From Streblospio benedicti (lineage: Eukaryota; Annelida; Polychaeta; Spionida; Spionidae): a DNA stretch of 64,000 bases. The position numbers and the translations under genes were made by a program. Location of the stretch: assembly GCA_019095985.1 (NCBI GenBank), contig CM032666.1, positions 59,815,437-59,879,436 of the forward strand, given 5' to 3'. Each line of letters opens with the position of its first letter. The first letter of the stretch is position 1. Positions 31,899 through 42,442 of the stretch are shown piece after piece. The notes beneath the pieces are model-generated. The model worked only from the letters and a program-made list of their open reading frames with translations. It did not search any database and was not told the DNA's origin.

Positions 31899-32262
31899 CT
31901 ATATACAATCAAAATGCAAGGTATAAGAGCATTTAATAAATAAAACATTTAACCAATTCAAGTTCATTGGACTTTTACACATGAAGAAACTACTAAAAAT
32001 ACTAAACTTGACTAAAATGTTATCACTGTTATGTAACCGTTCTTGAAAGCTGTAAACATATTTTCTATATAGTTCATTAAAACTATCTACTCCATATTTT
32101 ACATAATATTGTGATATGCTACATCTTCTATCAATGTGCATGGGTGATCTAAAAATATTATTATATGCAACTCTTAGCTTAGCTATGAACTGTGACAGGT
32201 TATTAAGAATATTAGAGGTGGGCCACCAGCATTTTACATGATTATCTCTTTACAAATGAGCT
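31899..32262 (-). mobile_element. LINE ORF2 C-terminal end (CR1/L2-like)
   Basis: The minus strand reads SQFIAKLRVAYNNIFRSPMH then IDRRCSISQYYVKYGVDSFN then ELYRKYVYSFQERLHNSDN. This is the classic K-L-R-V-A-Y-N-x-x-F-R ... F-x-E-L-x-R-K-x-x-x-x-F-x-x-R-L end of CR1/Jockey-group polyproteins. It is open for about 120 codons; only the extreme 3' part of the element is left. Confidence 0.85.
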
Positions 32263-33361
32263 TTTAATACAAGACTACATCAGGTGCAGAAAAAAAATCA
32301 CCCCATAATCACGTGATTTATTGATCCACCATTTTCAAAATGGCGTCACGTGTCACACAACTCAGTTCTAATTCGACTGCTTTTATTTATTTAGCCATTG
32401 TTTGAATGAGGTTGAATTGATCTCCAGATTTATAGTGTTTGCTTTTCATGCATTGCATTCTTGGATTAATGGGCTGGTGGCAGATGCTTATTGGATGGAA
32501 ACTTGATGAGAAGCATATATCCCAATTAAAGACAATTTACACTTTGATTTAGTTTACCCACACAAACTCTGTGTGTGCACGTTGCCTTCTTGGTATTTTC
32601 CGTGTAGCATTTATGGTGTGGGTGTGATTGTTTATACAACCTGCCGGGGAAGCATACCTTCTCAACCTCCTTACAATATGAAAGTGTCAATGTACAAGGT
32701 TGTGATCTCAGTTGGAATATATTTTTTTTCATCATGTGTAATTGCCTTTTCCACTTGTAAATCATAGCTTGCAATGACAGTTTTAACCTTTAGAGAAATT
32801 CATCACAAGATTGATCAACTCAAATCAGGACCTCAATTTACTTCTCAGAAGTAAACTGTCTTTCTTTTTTTACTACAAGTGATTTCTAACTTTGGATTCT
32901 ATTGTATTTCATTGGGAGACTATTTGCGTCAATGCTTGACACAAAACTCGGGCACAAAATACAGTGGACAAAAAGCACAACATTGGCTATTGCAATAAAA
33001 CTAAATCCTTTGCGCTTCCGATAGCAAAGACGAACACACACATGGAGTCTACACTTAATCCCTTGATATTGTCTGTATTTGGCAAACGTGACATTATTTC
33101 CGGTATTGTCACGACTGCTAGAAAAAATATGCATAGACATCAAACATAATGCCTACTACCATCCACCTTTTAACTTTGCAAAGTTTAAATTTGAATCCAT
33201 ACAGGGTTTCCACAAAGTCCAGAAGTCATTAAAATTCATATTTTTTCAATATCCTGGAAACGTTATTGAATTTTAAAAAGCGCCATTGAAATAATGAAAT
33301 TTTGTAAAAAGTGCTGATTATAGACAAAAGCGGGTGAGTTGTGAATATGATTATTAGGTGA
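32263..33361. other. Non-coding stretch
   Basis: No gene is seen. CAGGGTTTCCACAAAGTCC at 33203 resembles a hAT-type end, but no partner was found. The sequence around 33320-33480 (GGGTGAGTTGTGAATATGA) is loosely repeated at 60120-60300. Confidence 0.35.
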
Positions 33362-33392
33362 GTTCTTGTGCTTTTCGGGCGAGCACAAGAAC
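33362..33392. repeat. Small perfect hairpin
   Basis: GTTCTTGTGCT (33362-33372) and AGCACAAGAAC (33382-33392) are exact inverted repeats around a 9-base loop, TTTCGGGCG. Function unknown. A poly-A run follows. Confidence 0.85.
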
Positions 33393-33650
33393 AATTCCTG
33401 ATAAAAAAAAAAAAATCATGTTACACGATCATCGTCGTAAACATTTAGGTTCATGCTGGCGTATAGCGTAGCATAATCGAGTATTGATGGACATCTTATA
33501 TAAAGCAATAGACGGGCTTCTTTGAAAGCACATCACGTTTTGAAAAGAATACTCATCGCATGTCTGTACAACGTTAAGCAAACGTGTGCTCAGTTTTTAC
33601 GGCTATGGAATATAGAGATTTGTAAACAAGAGTAAATATAAAAAAAAAAT

Positions 33651-34524
33651 AAGACTAGATTTGTGAAATCTGTCACAATCAGTAATTGCTGATAAAATTG
33701 TATGATCACTTAAAAATACACTAGAAAAGTTGTAGATATTAGTTTTCATGATTCACACGGGCAGCAGTAGTCTATCCACTCACCAGCAAGTTACTTACCT
33801 CTCTATACTTTTGTTTCCTTTTTTGCTTTTCCCATCTTCTGCCACAGAGGTCTTGTAACTGGAAGTGTGTCTACTTTTGCTATCATATGAGTCAGCATTA
33901 AAATGAAGCTCCTCCCACGCCTTTTTAGGAATTGCTATGAATAATTGTTGATAATGCAGATCATGGTGGGCTATTACAGACATCAGTATTTTTTATCCCG
34001 TTATAATCACAATTATGATATTATCTAAAACTGTAGGGAAAATGGAAATGAAAATCCTGTGACTTCTCTTTATGTATATATTTATGCATTATCATAGTTA
34101 GGCATCAAAAGCACAGGTTTATCATCAATAATCAAAATGTTATTAGAGATAATGTATTGTTGCGTAATGGTGATCTTGGATATTGAAAAATAGTAAGAAA
34201 AAATGCACTCCAATATAGATAGAATGGCTAGACAGATTTGTTAACCAACAAAACATACTCATAGACCCCCGAATCACTTTCCTAGTAGCTATATTGACGA
34301 AGATATAGCCATTTTAAGGTTTTGGCAGCCATTTTGGACATTATCGTGAATAGAAAATAATGCTTAACGGTGAACTCCACACTCGCCTAGGACTCATTAT
34401 ATAGACCCTCTACGTCAATAATCAAGAGAGAAAAAAACTTTAACTCACAAAAATGTGTTTGGCCCATGACCGCTGGCTGGACAACATGTATTATTTTTCA
34501 TTTTCAACCAGTTACTTGTGAGCT
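33651..34524 (-). repeat. Segmental duplication, copy 2 (874 bp)
   Basis: Partner of 28776-29658. Both contain AAGACTAGATTTGTGAAATC at one end and CAACCAGTTACTTGTGAGCTC at the other. This copy keeps the open exon-like frame. Confidence 0.9.
33795..33983 (-). CDS. Unassigned exon, intact in this copy
   Basis: The minus-strand frame begins MSVIAHHDLHYQQLFIAIPK, continues KAWEELHFNADSYDSKSRHT then SSYKTSVAEDGKSKKGNKS, and runs into GAGAG|GTAAGT. A candidate acceptor (CTGTAATAG here, CTGTTACAG in the other copy) precedes CACCATGATCTG, so the exon proper may start at about 33972. A lysine-rich tail is seen but no known domain. Being open here and stopped in the paralogue suggests that only this copy has kept coding capacity. 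Confidence 0.5.
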   Translation of the reverse strand: MSVIAHHDLHYQQLFIAIPKKAWEELHFNADSYDSKSRHTSSYKTSVAEDGKSKKGNKSIER

Positions 34525-34799
34525 CATCACCTCTGTGACATGGTTTCGCGATGACATTATGCTCCAGTAATATTGATTTAACTGTGCCTTTGTATAAATA
34601 CATTTGAATATATATGTTTATTATTTAGACATAATTTTACAAATGTATTTAGGACATAAAGTGGACATGGCAGTGTGATAATATCACAAAATTAAATGCG
34701 TTTTTGAAATCCACAAATCCAACATATAAACATTTTTGTAGACAATTGCTTCTGAATACAAGTGGTCAAATGAGAAGATTATCTTGTGTTTGAGAACCT

Positions 34800-35270
34800 T
34801 TAAGGAATTCACCATTATATTTGTCAGTCTTTTGAAATACTTTAAGCAAATGAGATCTGATTATCAAAAATTATTGTTTCCAGTACCTTAGCAAAAATGG
34901 GCTCAATAGTTATAGGTCTTACAACATCTAAACCTTTCAGTATTACCACCCTTAAACCCTCACTCCAGGTCACAGGATGTCTTCATCTTCAAGATGTAAT
35001 TAAACAGCAATTGAAGATCAAACTATAGTTTCGACAGTTTCTTTCAAGAACTCAATTTGTTTTCGGTCAACACCAGGAGACTGACCTGGGTTAATCTTTT
35101 TTACAGCATACACAATTTCATCTACTTTTATACACCTATTAAAATCCTGATCAAAGAGACAATCATTTAAGTCTGGTTGAGCATATGTGTAGACAAAAAT
35201 ACCAATTTCCTTCTCAAAAACTTTATCAAAATAGTCCTGATTTGGTACATTGTATATTTTCTTACCAACT
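34800..35270 (-). mobile_element. LINE reverse transcriptase N-terminal fragment, degenerate
   Basis: On the minus strand FDQDFNRCIKVDEIVYAVKK then INPGQSPGVDRKQIEFLKE is the RT finger motif (L-x-x-G-K-S-P-G-x-D), open from 35270 to about 35028. Further on, RPITIEPIFAKVLETIIFDN matches R-P-I-S-x-x-P-x-x-S-K-V-L-E-x-I. Several stops lie between the two blocks, so the copy is dead. The catalytic YADD motif is not seen. Confidence 0.8.
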
Positions 35271-36861
35271 ACTTACGTAATACTGCATAAATAAAGGCAA
35301 TGTTCATTGACGCAGGGCTTTACAGAACTGACATTATTTTGGCTGAGCATTATCTTTAAGCCTGGCCTGGCATGCGCACTGACATGGAAATGTACATTCG
35401 TTTCCTCTAAAAAATAAATAAGTTATTTCTATTCTCTGGCAAGGAGTCATAATAGATTGGTTGAACAATGTTACTAATGGCTCATGCATTTTGTAAAGTC
35501 GAGAATGTCCGTTGACAAATGCAATGTTCAACTGCAATCGTAGTAAAACCATGGCAAAACGTAGATGACGGAGCGATAATGAGTGCTGATGGACACCAGT
35601 GATGGGAAAATATATGAGGATTGCACACATAATGCATAACAAAAACAGACATAATTATGCTGTGCATTTGTAACCTCCTCATTGCATATCTGATTCATTT
35701 CAGACTTACAATGAGGTAGTATAATTCATACAACCAAACTGTAAGGCCTTAGTGGTGCCAAGATTTGTATCCGTCACTTCATCAAAGCTTTTTAGAAGGT
35801 GAAAAACACCGCAGCAGAAACCATAAAGTTGGCTAATGATTACCTAATGCCAGCATTATGACATACTTCCTGAATAGTGGAAAATACATGGCCATGAATG
35901 AGAATTATTGCCATAGTAACGGCACAATTTTTACAGGGTCTAAATGTGTAGATATGGCCACATTTGTTCAGACGTTTTCATCTGTGTCATAATTGATTAT
36001 AGTCTGTTCTGTGATTATTTCTACTGTTTAAAAAGTATTTAAGACCAGTTTTTATGGTTACTGATAATCAGGAGTAATATTTAAACCCTGCTGGTATTGG
36101 TTAAAAGTATACACAATATCAAATACTATAAAAAATTATTTTGAAAAGGAACCTGTAGGTTTGAAAATCGCTTTGAATTAAATATATTGGAACATTAATT
36201 GTAATTAGACCTGATTTGGACCATGGACAGTAATATTGAATCTTACATATTAGAAAATCATGAAACTCATGCATTTATACAGTCGCAGCTTTGCAAGGCT
36301 GCAAAGACAGTTCCTTTATTTGACTAATAATGACGAGGAGGGGGTTGGGTTAGATATGCCAAAAATTTTGATGTCATTTGTGAATGATCCCTTAATTTGA
36401 CTAACGTAATCCTTAAAATTTTGCTTCGTACAGACTCAGGGGTCTACAATACTTATCACTTACTTAAGTTAGCATGAATAAGTTACATTCCTTAAATTAA
36501 TTATCAATCCTATTTTTTATATCAACTTAACACCAGTGTATGCTAATTTTTGTATGCACCTTGAGTATCACAGGTCTAAAGTGACCGCTGATGGCTTCCT
36601 ATGGCTCATAAAAAAAAATCATTTCACCGCGAGATGGCAATGTTTCAAAATAAATTAATGTGTAAAAAACTAAGATTTATTAATATAAAATGTCACAAAA
36701 TGTAATTAAATAGGTTGTACAGTGTTGCCTCCCGAGGAGGGGACATCTCACAAATGTGCTTGTACACTTCCAATTCTTCCAGAATGAGCTGCTGTGTGGT
36801 ATGCACAGAAATTTCCCATGCCAGAGGTCCCTGGGGACGTATTTCAAGAGATGGCAATTCA
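35271..36861. other. Gene-poor stretch
   Basis: The overlapping minus-strand frames at 35334-35682 have no recognised domain. TTGGCTGAGCATTATCTTTA at 35339 is shared exactly with 53286. Nothing else is supported. Confidence 0.3.
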
Positions 36862-36898
36862 AACAAGGTCTCCAGTTCGAATCCTGTTATGGCACCCA
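36862..36898 (+). other. tRNA 3'-half-like sequence (possible SINE piece)
   Basis: AGTTCGAATCC is a good RNA polymerase III B-box/T-loop sequence and is followed by TGTTATGGCACCCA, like a tRNA acceptor end. No matching 5' half or A-box is found upstream, so it is not a tRNA gene. It is probably a fragment of a tRNA-derived SINE. The minus strand across it is open (36693-36899), a by-product I do not call a gene. Confidence 0.4.
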
Positions 36899-37138
36899 TG
36901 TAGCATATGATATATATATTTATAAATACTAATCGACAGCATATGTCTGAATGAAACCAAATGTAGTCGTGGAAATTTAGATTCGTTAGTTATTGTAATA
37001 ATTTTGTATTGGGCTTCAGGCTAAGTTATTGCTGGGAATGAAAACAAAGACAATAGGTTTATGTAACTCATTAATTAACTTTATTTACAGTCATTTCTTA
37101 CAATCCATACGAGTTATGTTTTATACTTTGCATTCATT

Positions 37139-37585
37139 TTATTTGGTATGATATGGAATGAAGCAGAGCATGCAGAGTGCTACATTGCACTTAATACACA
37201 TTGTGGTAGGCCTTTTCTGGCAGTGTACACATCTTGGCCTTCCTTCTACAGGGCAAATCATATGGCCAATGTTGTCAAACCTGATATCGTCAGCAACTGT
37301 AACATTATGTGGCACTGCTGCCATCGGTCTGCCCAACAAAGGCAGTGAGCGGTACCTGGTCAGATACACTCGTGCCATGTATCGCCAAAAAGACAGGAGA
37401 TCACGCTGTGTGTTCTCAGTAGCTCTGTTAAGTTGCCAGGCATTCTGAATGCAAACCTCCACACCAAACACAAAGAGTAGCCAGTAGAATTTTTTTGACT
37501 GGATTGACATACGGTATCTTGAAATGTTCTGGTCCATTCTGGGCCATTCTGTCGGTGCCACCCATTAACTTGTTGTATTCAGAAG
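37139..37585 (-). pseudogene. piggyBac-type transposase C-terminal part
   Basis: The minus strand encodes SEYNKLMGGTDRM, then MDQNISRYRMSIQSKKFYW, then VEVCIQNAWQLNR, and ends in the cysteine-rich tail CVHCQKRPTTMCIKCNVALC then MLCFIPYH. These are the YNxxMGGxDxxDQ block and C-terminal zinc-binding tail of DDE_Tnp_1_7 (piggyBac/PGBD) proteins. A duplicated AGAATGGCCC between GGTDRM and MDQN shifts the frame, so this copy is interrupted there. The catalytic middle with the three Asp residues is missing upstream; instead duplicated N-terminal exons follow at 37969-38716. Confidence 0.85.
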
Positions 37586-37968
37586 AATAATAACTTATTA
37601 TATAATCATATATTCGATGAATCCAAGGCTAAAGTAGTAAATTAATGAGATATGACTCAATGTAATAACATTTTTTTTAAATTAAGCCTATAAGTATAGA
37701 TTTTACAACCAATATTCAGCAGTCACTGCTAAGATCTCAATGTCTCAACATCCCAGTGGCACATGTATGTACCAGGGCATGTGAAATCTTCCATAGGACT
37801 GTGTCCCCGGTGGTACATACACATACCAACAAACTTTGTGTGAATAAATTAATATATTAGAAGTAATCTATCTTCATGAAGTTTTTACTATATGTTAATA
37901 ACATAGTTTTTTTAATCATCAAAAGGTTATTAAGGTATTAGCAATAAAACAGAGTTCTATATTCTTAC

Positions 37969-38038
37969 CTTGTTTTCTTCAGCTTCATCTTCATTTTTGT
38001 CTTCAACATCATCTTCGTAGTAAGGCAGTAAAGAATTA
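37969..38038 (-). CDS. piggyBac N-terminal acidic exon, copy C
   Basis: This 70-nt exon has an acceptor ATTATCAG and a donor AACAAG|GTAAGA. It encodes NSLLPYYEDDVEDKNEDEAE then ENK after one codon-completing base. The acidic composition fits the N-terminal region of piggyBac transposases. The end is shared with copy A, the middle with copy B. Confidence 0.55.
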
Positions 38039-38122
38039 CTGATAATATACATATATATGTGTGCATACATACATGTAGATGTCTGAATTCATGAAATACA
38101 AAACTAGAAGCAAAACAGTTAC

Positions 38123-38249
38123 CTCAGCAATGCCATTATGATCCACATGATTTTCCTCACCTACGTTACTTTCCTCAGCTTTATCTTTATCTTTCTCTTC
38201 GACGTCGTCCTCGTCAAAGAAAAGGTCTAGAGCCTCCTTTACAGTGTAT
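38123..38249 (-). CDS. piggyBac N-terminal acidic exon, copy B
   Basis: This 127-nt exon has an acceptor TTGTGTCAG and a donor GCTGAG|GTAACT. It encodes YTVKEALDLFFDEDDVEEKD then KDKAEESNVGEENHVDHNG, the S/T-x-x-E-A-L-x-x-x-F-x-D-E-D signature that opens many piggyBac proteins. It starts one base before a codon boundary and ends on one, so it cannot be joined to copy A or C without a frame change. Confidence 0.65.
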
Positions 38250-38646
38250 CTGACACAATAAAAGAATAATAACTTATTATATAATCATATATTCGATGAA
38301 TCCAAGGCTAAAATAGTAAATTAATGTCAGATATGACTCAATGTAATAACATTTTTTAATTAAGCTTTTAAGTATAGATTTTACAACCAATATTCAGCAG
38401 TCACTGCTAAGATCTCAATGTCTCAACATCCCAGTGGCACATGTATGTACCAGGGCATGTGAAATCTTCCATAGGACTGTGTCCCCGGTGGTACATACAT
38501 GTACCAACAAACTTTGTGTTAATAAATGAATATATTAGAAGTAATCTAACTTCATGCATTTTTTACTATATGTTAATAACATAGTTTTTTTAATCATCAA
38601 AAGGTTATTAAGGTATTAGCAATAAAACAGAGTTCTATATTCTTAC

Positions 38647-38716
38647 CTTGTTTTCTTCACCATTATTATCATTAATTTCGTCAAAGAAAAGGTCTAGAGC
38701 CTCTTTTACAGTGTAT
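38647..38716 (-). CDS. piggyBac N-terminal acidic exon, copy A
   Basis: This 70-nt exon has an acceptor CGTGTTAG and a donor AACAAG|GTAAGA. It encodes YTVKEALDLFFDEINDNNGE then ENK. The first 13 residues are identical to copy B. It is the furthest upstream of the three in transcription order; no start exon was found above it. Confidence 0.6.
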
Positions 38717-38750
38717 CTAACACGGTAAAAGAATAATAACTTTTTATATA

Positions 38751-39374
38751 ATCATAACATGAACATGGCAAAAATCAAAAATCTAATTTCTATAGAAAAA
38801 GTCAGTGTCATGAAAATTCTTTGAAAAATATGGAATTCTAAGAAAATGATTGCATTACCAATACAAGAACATATGTCACGTAGTACGCAATCAAAATATC
38901 ATATGCCAAATTTTAATCAATAAAAAAGTTACAGTAAGATTAACCATGCAAAAATGCTCATGAGACGATATGCATTGTTATGATAGTTAATCACTGAACA
39001 ACAAGCACAATGTATTATTTAGACAACATTTAATTTTTTATCTGTTGTCACACTGGAGAGCCATTGTTTTTCACACATACATTGTCATAGTTGAAGGCAA
39101 TGGTGGTACTAGCGTATAGTTGAAGGCAATGCTGGTACTAGCGTTAATCCAAATTACAAGCAGAAGTGAAGATAAGCTACTCTGAGTGTCGAATAATTTG
39201 TTCTGGTGGTGTCTGCATATGTAGACTTCCTGTAAGCATGGCACTCTCATGGAGTTGCGTCCATTTAGTTGAACAGCAGTCTGTAATAAGAGCAAAGTTA
39301 GAGGTGACATTTGATGCCTTAAATTTTGATTATGCAGGTGATACCAAGGCCAGGCATCCTGCCATGGTGGGTGT
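38751..39374. other. Mostly non-coding
   Basis: A small direct repeat, TAGTTGAAGGCAATG(G/C)TGGTACTAGCGT, occurs at 39089 and 39117. The overlapping frames at 39071-39391 have no recognised domain. Confidence 0.35.
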
Positions 39375-39562
39375 TCATGAGAAGTAATCACTTAATATGT
39401 TGTGGAGACCCGCTATATGTTTCACTGCTAGATAGCAATTGTAAGTCACCAGTATCCAAGATAGGCGCCCTTTATTAATCATGTACATTGTTCTAGTATT
39501 GTCTGTGTGAAGCACTACATTCTGACCTTTCAATAAATGGGCCCAACGATTTGCTTGGGATG
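39375..39562 (-). mobile_element. DIRS-like retroelement fossil, RNase H piece
   Basis: The minus strand encodes LLKGQNVVLHTDNTRTMYMI and NKGR followed by AVKHIAGLHNILSDY. This matches the RNase H of DIRS-type, tyrosine-recombinase retroelements (L-x-G-x-x-V-x-x-x-T-D-N-x-T-x-M-Y-x-I-N-K and A-x-H-I-x-G-x-x-N). Only this short part is recognisable; the element is broken and truncated at both ends. A tRNA-like piece joins it on the upstream side. Confidence 0.65.
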
Positions 39563-39573
39563 ATAGTATCATT

Positions 39574-39623
39574 CTGGTCTCACAACCTTGGGGTCGTGAG
39601 TTCGAGGCCCGTCTGGGCCACTT
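39574..39623 (+). other. tRNA 3'-half-like sequence beside the DIRS-like fossil
   Basis: TCTGGTCTCACAACC, GGTCGTGAGTTCGAGGCCC and a CTGGGCCA end resemble the anticodon arm, B-box and acceptor end of a tRNA (Met/Val-like). GGGCCCA occurs upstream at 39539, but the cloverleaf is not complete. It is likely a SINE fragment. Confidence 0.4.
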
Positions 39624-39756
39624 GATATAGTCAAATGGAAGATGTGTCTTCAAGCTATGTCAATATAGTGGGTAGGAGCTTGCTTGCCATAGAAGAGAGA
39701 GAGAAGAATATAATTGTATCCACAAGCAAACTTGGGAAAAACACATTAGAAAACTT

Positions 39757-39880
39757 TACTATAATTGTTTACGCAATTTCTACAGCATACTATGAATATA
39801 GAGGTGTCTGTATGACGTCTACATCATATATGAATACATGTATTTGTTTTTTAGTTTTTTCCATAAGAAATTCCTTGTAA
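39757..39880 (+). repeat. Dispersed repeat, copy 2 (partner at 5935-6110)
   Basis: ATAATTGTTTACGCAATTTC ... TGTATGACGTCTACATCATA ... AATACATGTATTTG matches the minus strand at 5935-6110. Confidence 0.6.
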
Positions 39881-42163
39881 AGAGAAATATATGATTATAT
39901 TTCAAATGTATATTAATGCGTTTAAAATAAATAAGGTTTCATTGGCTTGGCTCTGTTCACTTCGGTCACCTCTTACCATTGCTCAACCTTCTTTTTCTTG
40001 CTGTCCTTTTTATTTTGGCGCTTTTTTCGGCCAACCCAGGTGAACTTCTTCACCACCATTTCTCATATACATCCACATGCAAATCAGTGGTGGGGGAGGG
40101 GACACACACCTACTGTCCTCTTATTAGACACAAACAGCAGTAGGAAATGATAATGACTGATTATTGTTTGTCGAAACATTTCCAAAATGCAATTGTTTGT
40201 CGCCACCTGTGGTTGCTGATCTGGTACTGCGATAGTCGTAGTCCTGAATAGACTCCTGTATTTAGATGACACCACTGTAAATGGTGAGGAATTCCCATAA
40301 AACACTAAATAGTGTATGATAACGTTCATATTTATAAATACAATTACATGGTTGCTGTTGTTGTACAATGATTCTGTATAACAACAATTCTTCATGAAGA
40401 CCACAGTGACATACAAGATGTCCTTTACTATTCCAGTGTGCAGTCTTACTGACATTCTGCATACAGGAAGTGGATTAAGATGAAATCCAATGTAACAGCT
40501 TGGCAAAAATCTGTGCCTGGTCTTGATACCAAATTATGAGCTGTCGTAATCACTTCCGGCTGCTCCATTCCACAAAAACTAGGTTTTTGGTCGTTTTCAT
40601 GGTCATTTTGACCGTTCTTAGGGCCAATTGTTGCTTAACGAGAATCTATTTTACACTGACTATGAGCAGTGTTACAACGTATATCCGTGGGTTAAATGCC
40701 CTCTTTTCTGTGGCGATCACTGTGTACTGATATAGGTAAAATAAAAAACAAAGAAAACAAACAATTTGTAATCGTCTTTACAGGCTCATAACCAGTTTTA
40801 TAACATCCATGCGTGAGTTTAATGCTCATTTTTATCGGGAATTTGAAAAAAAACTTGGCTTGGTGCCAGCCAGTCAGCTCAGATATCTGCGAGAAAATCA
40901 AAACGGGCATTTTATTTGTAAATGCTGTCAAATCTGAATCTTAAAATCAACCAACAACAGCCAATGTCGTGTCTTGTCAAAGGCTGCTCCATCATGATTG
41001 ACAACCGAAGCAAAATATTGCTGATGGAGTCATGGGATTTAGTCCTTCAGAATTGTTCCACTTAAATCACATTGACATGAGATAGAGAGAATATAATTGT
41101 AATAATTGTAGTACTCATTATAATACTTATTGAGATTTGAAAACGAGGTGGGGTGTTGCGTATTGCACGTGGGTGGATATCTTTACAAAACAGACATACG
41201 TGAGAACACATGCACCACAACCTAGCACAACCATTTGGACTATTGTAGCTAAGACAAATTGGGTTGCCCTGTTGATCCTGTTGTTATTTGAATGTCTTCA
41301 TCATTACTAACATTAGGATGGGTGGCACCACTAGCTGCTAGCATATTGTTAGATCTATGGGTCATGGCACTTAATTTCTTTATCTGCTCTCCACTGCTGC
41401 TTTAGCTGCAATCTTTTCTGCTCCATTTTGAGCTTTTGAAGCTCTGCCTCCAGTTCTCCACTTCTTTGACATTGTCATCATTGACATCAGTGACATTCAA
41501 TTTTCAAGATTGCGTCAAACGAAGTTCACAAGTCAAAATGATTATCATTTTCATGGTATACATCTTAAAGTATGTCTATAAATGAATGTATAAAATATTG
41601 TAAATTCATCAAAGTATTACAAGATGGCATCCAAGATGGACGCCAAAATGTGCATTTTTCTCATGTTTTTTACATTTCTGTTTGAATATTATATATAGAA
41701 AAAATATTGAAAAAAGAATATTGCAATCTTTTTTTGCCTCATTATGATCGTGATATGTATTGTAAAATCTGCAAATTTCTAGTATCTCAAGATTGATTTT
41801 TTTTTTTTTTGCCTTACCTATTGACTGATGGTGTTCTGCGCTATGCATGGTTGTTGAAAGTTAAGAATAATAATAATTATAATACACGGCTTGGCCAAGA
41901 TCAAAAATGCTTTCCAGTGATGTATAATATGTCATTTATACAAGAAGTCCTAACCATGTAACTAGAGTTTAAATGGGAGAAAATTACCATTTTTATGCCT
42001 TTATGCTGTTGTACCTAGATTTTTACATATTGTAATTGGTAAATATAAGAAATATTTCAAATCATTATTCAACAATCGATATACTAGTAGACTAGTAGTC
42101 AGTAATATTGAAACAATGTTACTATATTTTTTATGAAACATAAATATATATGTTGTGTCATTC
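39881..42163. other. Gene-poor stretch with a decayed coiled-coil frame
   Basis: On the minus strand around 41490-41277 two overlapping frames look coding. One reads LEAELQKLKMEQKRLQLKQQ (a coiled coil); the other reads THRSNNMLAASGATHPNVSN to a stop. I cannot assign a family, and it is not intact. Overlapping minus-strand frames at 40084-40506 and 41609-41848 are not recognised. Confidence 0.35.
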
Positions 42164-42198
42164 GGCCTGAAGAAGTTCTTGCGATAAGAACAAAAGCC
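42164..42198 (+). ncRNA. Hammerhead-ribozyme-like motif, degenerate
   Basis: GGC-CTGAAGA, a stem GTTCTT/AAGAAC with loop GCGAT, then AAAA-GCC has the layout of a hammerhead core (CUGAUGA, stem II, GAAA, closing stem). Two core positions differ from the active consensus, so self-cleavage is unlikely. Penelope-like elements are known to carry hammerheads in their terminal repeats, and such an origin is plausible here. Confidence 0.35.
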
Positions 42199-42442
42199 TC
42201 GCCAAAAGTGAGTTTTACTGGTTCCTAATGGTATCTTAAAATTCTTGTTTATATAATGTCTAAGTAATTAAACAAGTTCATTAGGTATGTATTCGATACT
42301 AGATCTTTAAAGAATTCATCTTAACAATAGCTGAATATTGGTTACTTATATAACCTCTAATATTTCAATGGCTGTCAGTCCATCTTGTTCACAGAAACAA
42401 GGTCCTTTACTCAGAAGTAAACAACCTCGAAGAAATGTTGGT

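Larger units (their letters stand above)
37583..38750 (-). repeat. Tandem duplication of ~675 bp around piggyBac N-terminal exons
   Basis: 37583-38000 and 38262-38680 are about 95% identical by eye, sharing ATTCGATGAATCCAAGGCTA, AACATCCCAGTGGCACATG and CTGTGTCCCCGGTGGTACAT. A shorter third piece (38722-38750) repeats the left edge. Each full copy ends next to a minus-strand exon with a GTAAG donor. Confidence 0.9.

Noticed and set aside
33203-33300. A second hAT-like element starting CAGGGTTTCCACAAAG
   Set aside because: No complementary end or target duplication could be found within the next 3 kb.
36826-36898. A complete tRNA gene
   Set aside because: The B-box and acceptor-like end are present, but no A-box, D-arm or matching 5' acceptor strand can be found.
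36693-36899. 68-codon minus-strand frame beginning MGAITGFELETLF
   Set aside because: Its first part is simply the complement of a tRNA-like 3' end, a common source of spurious frames; the rest has no recognised domain.
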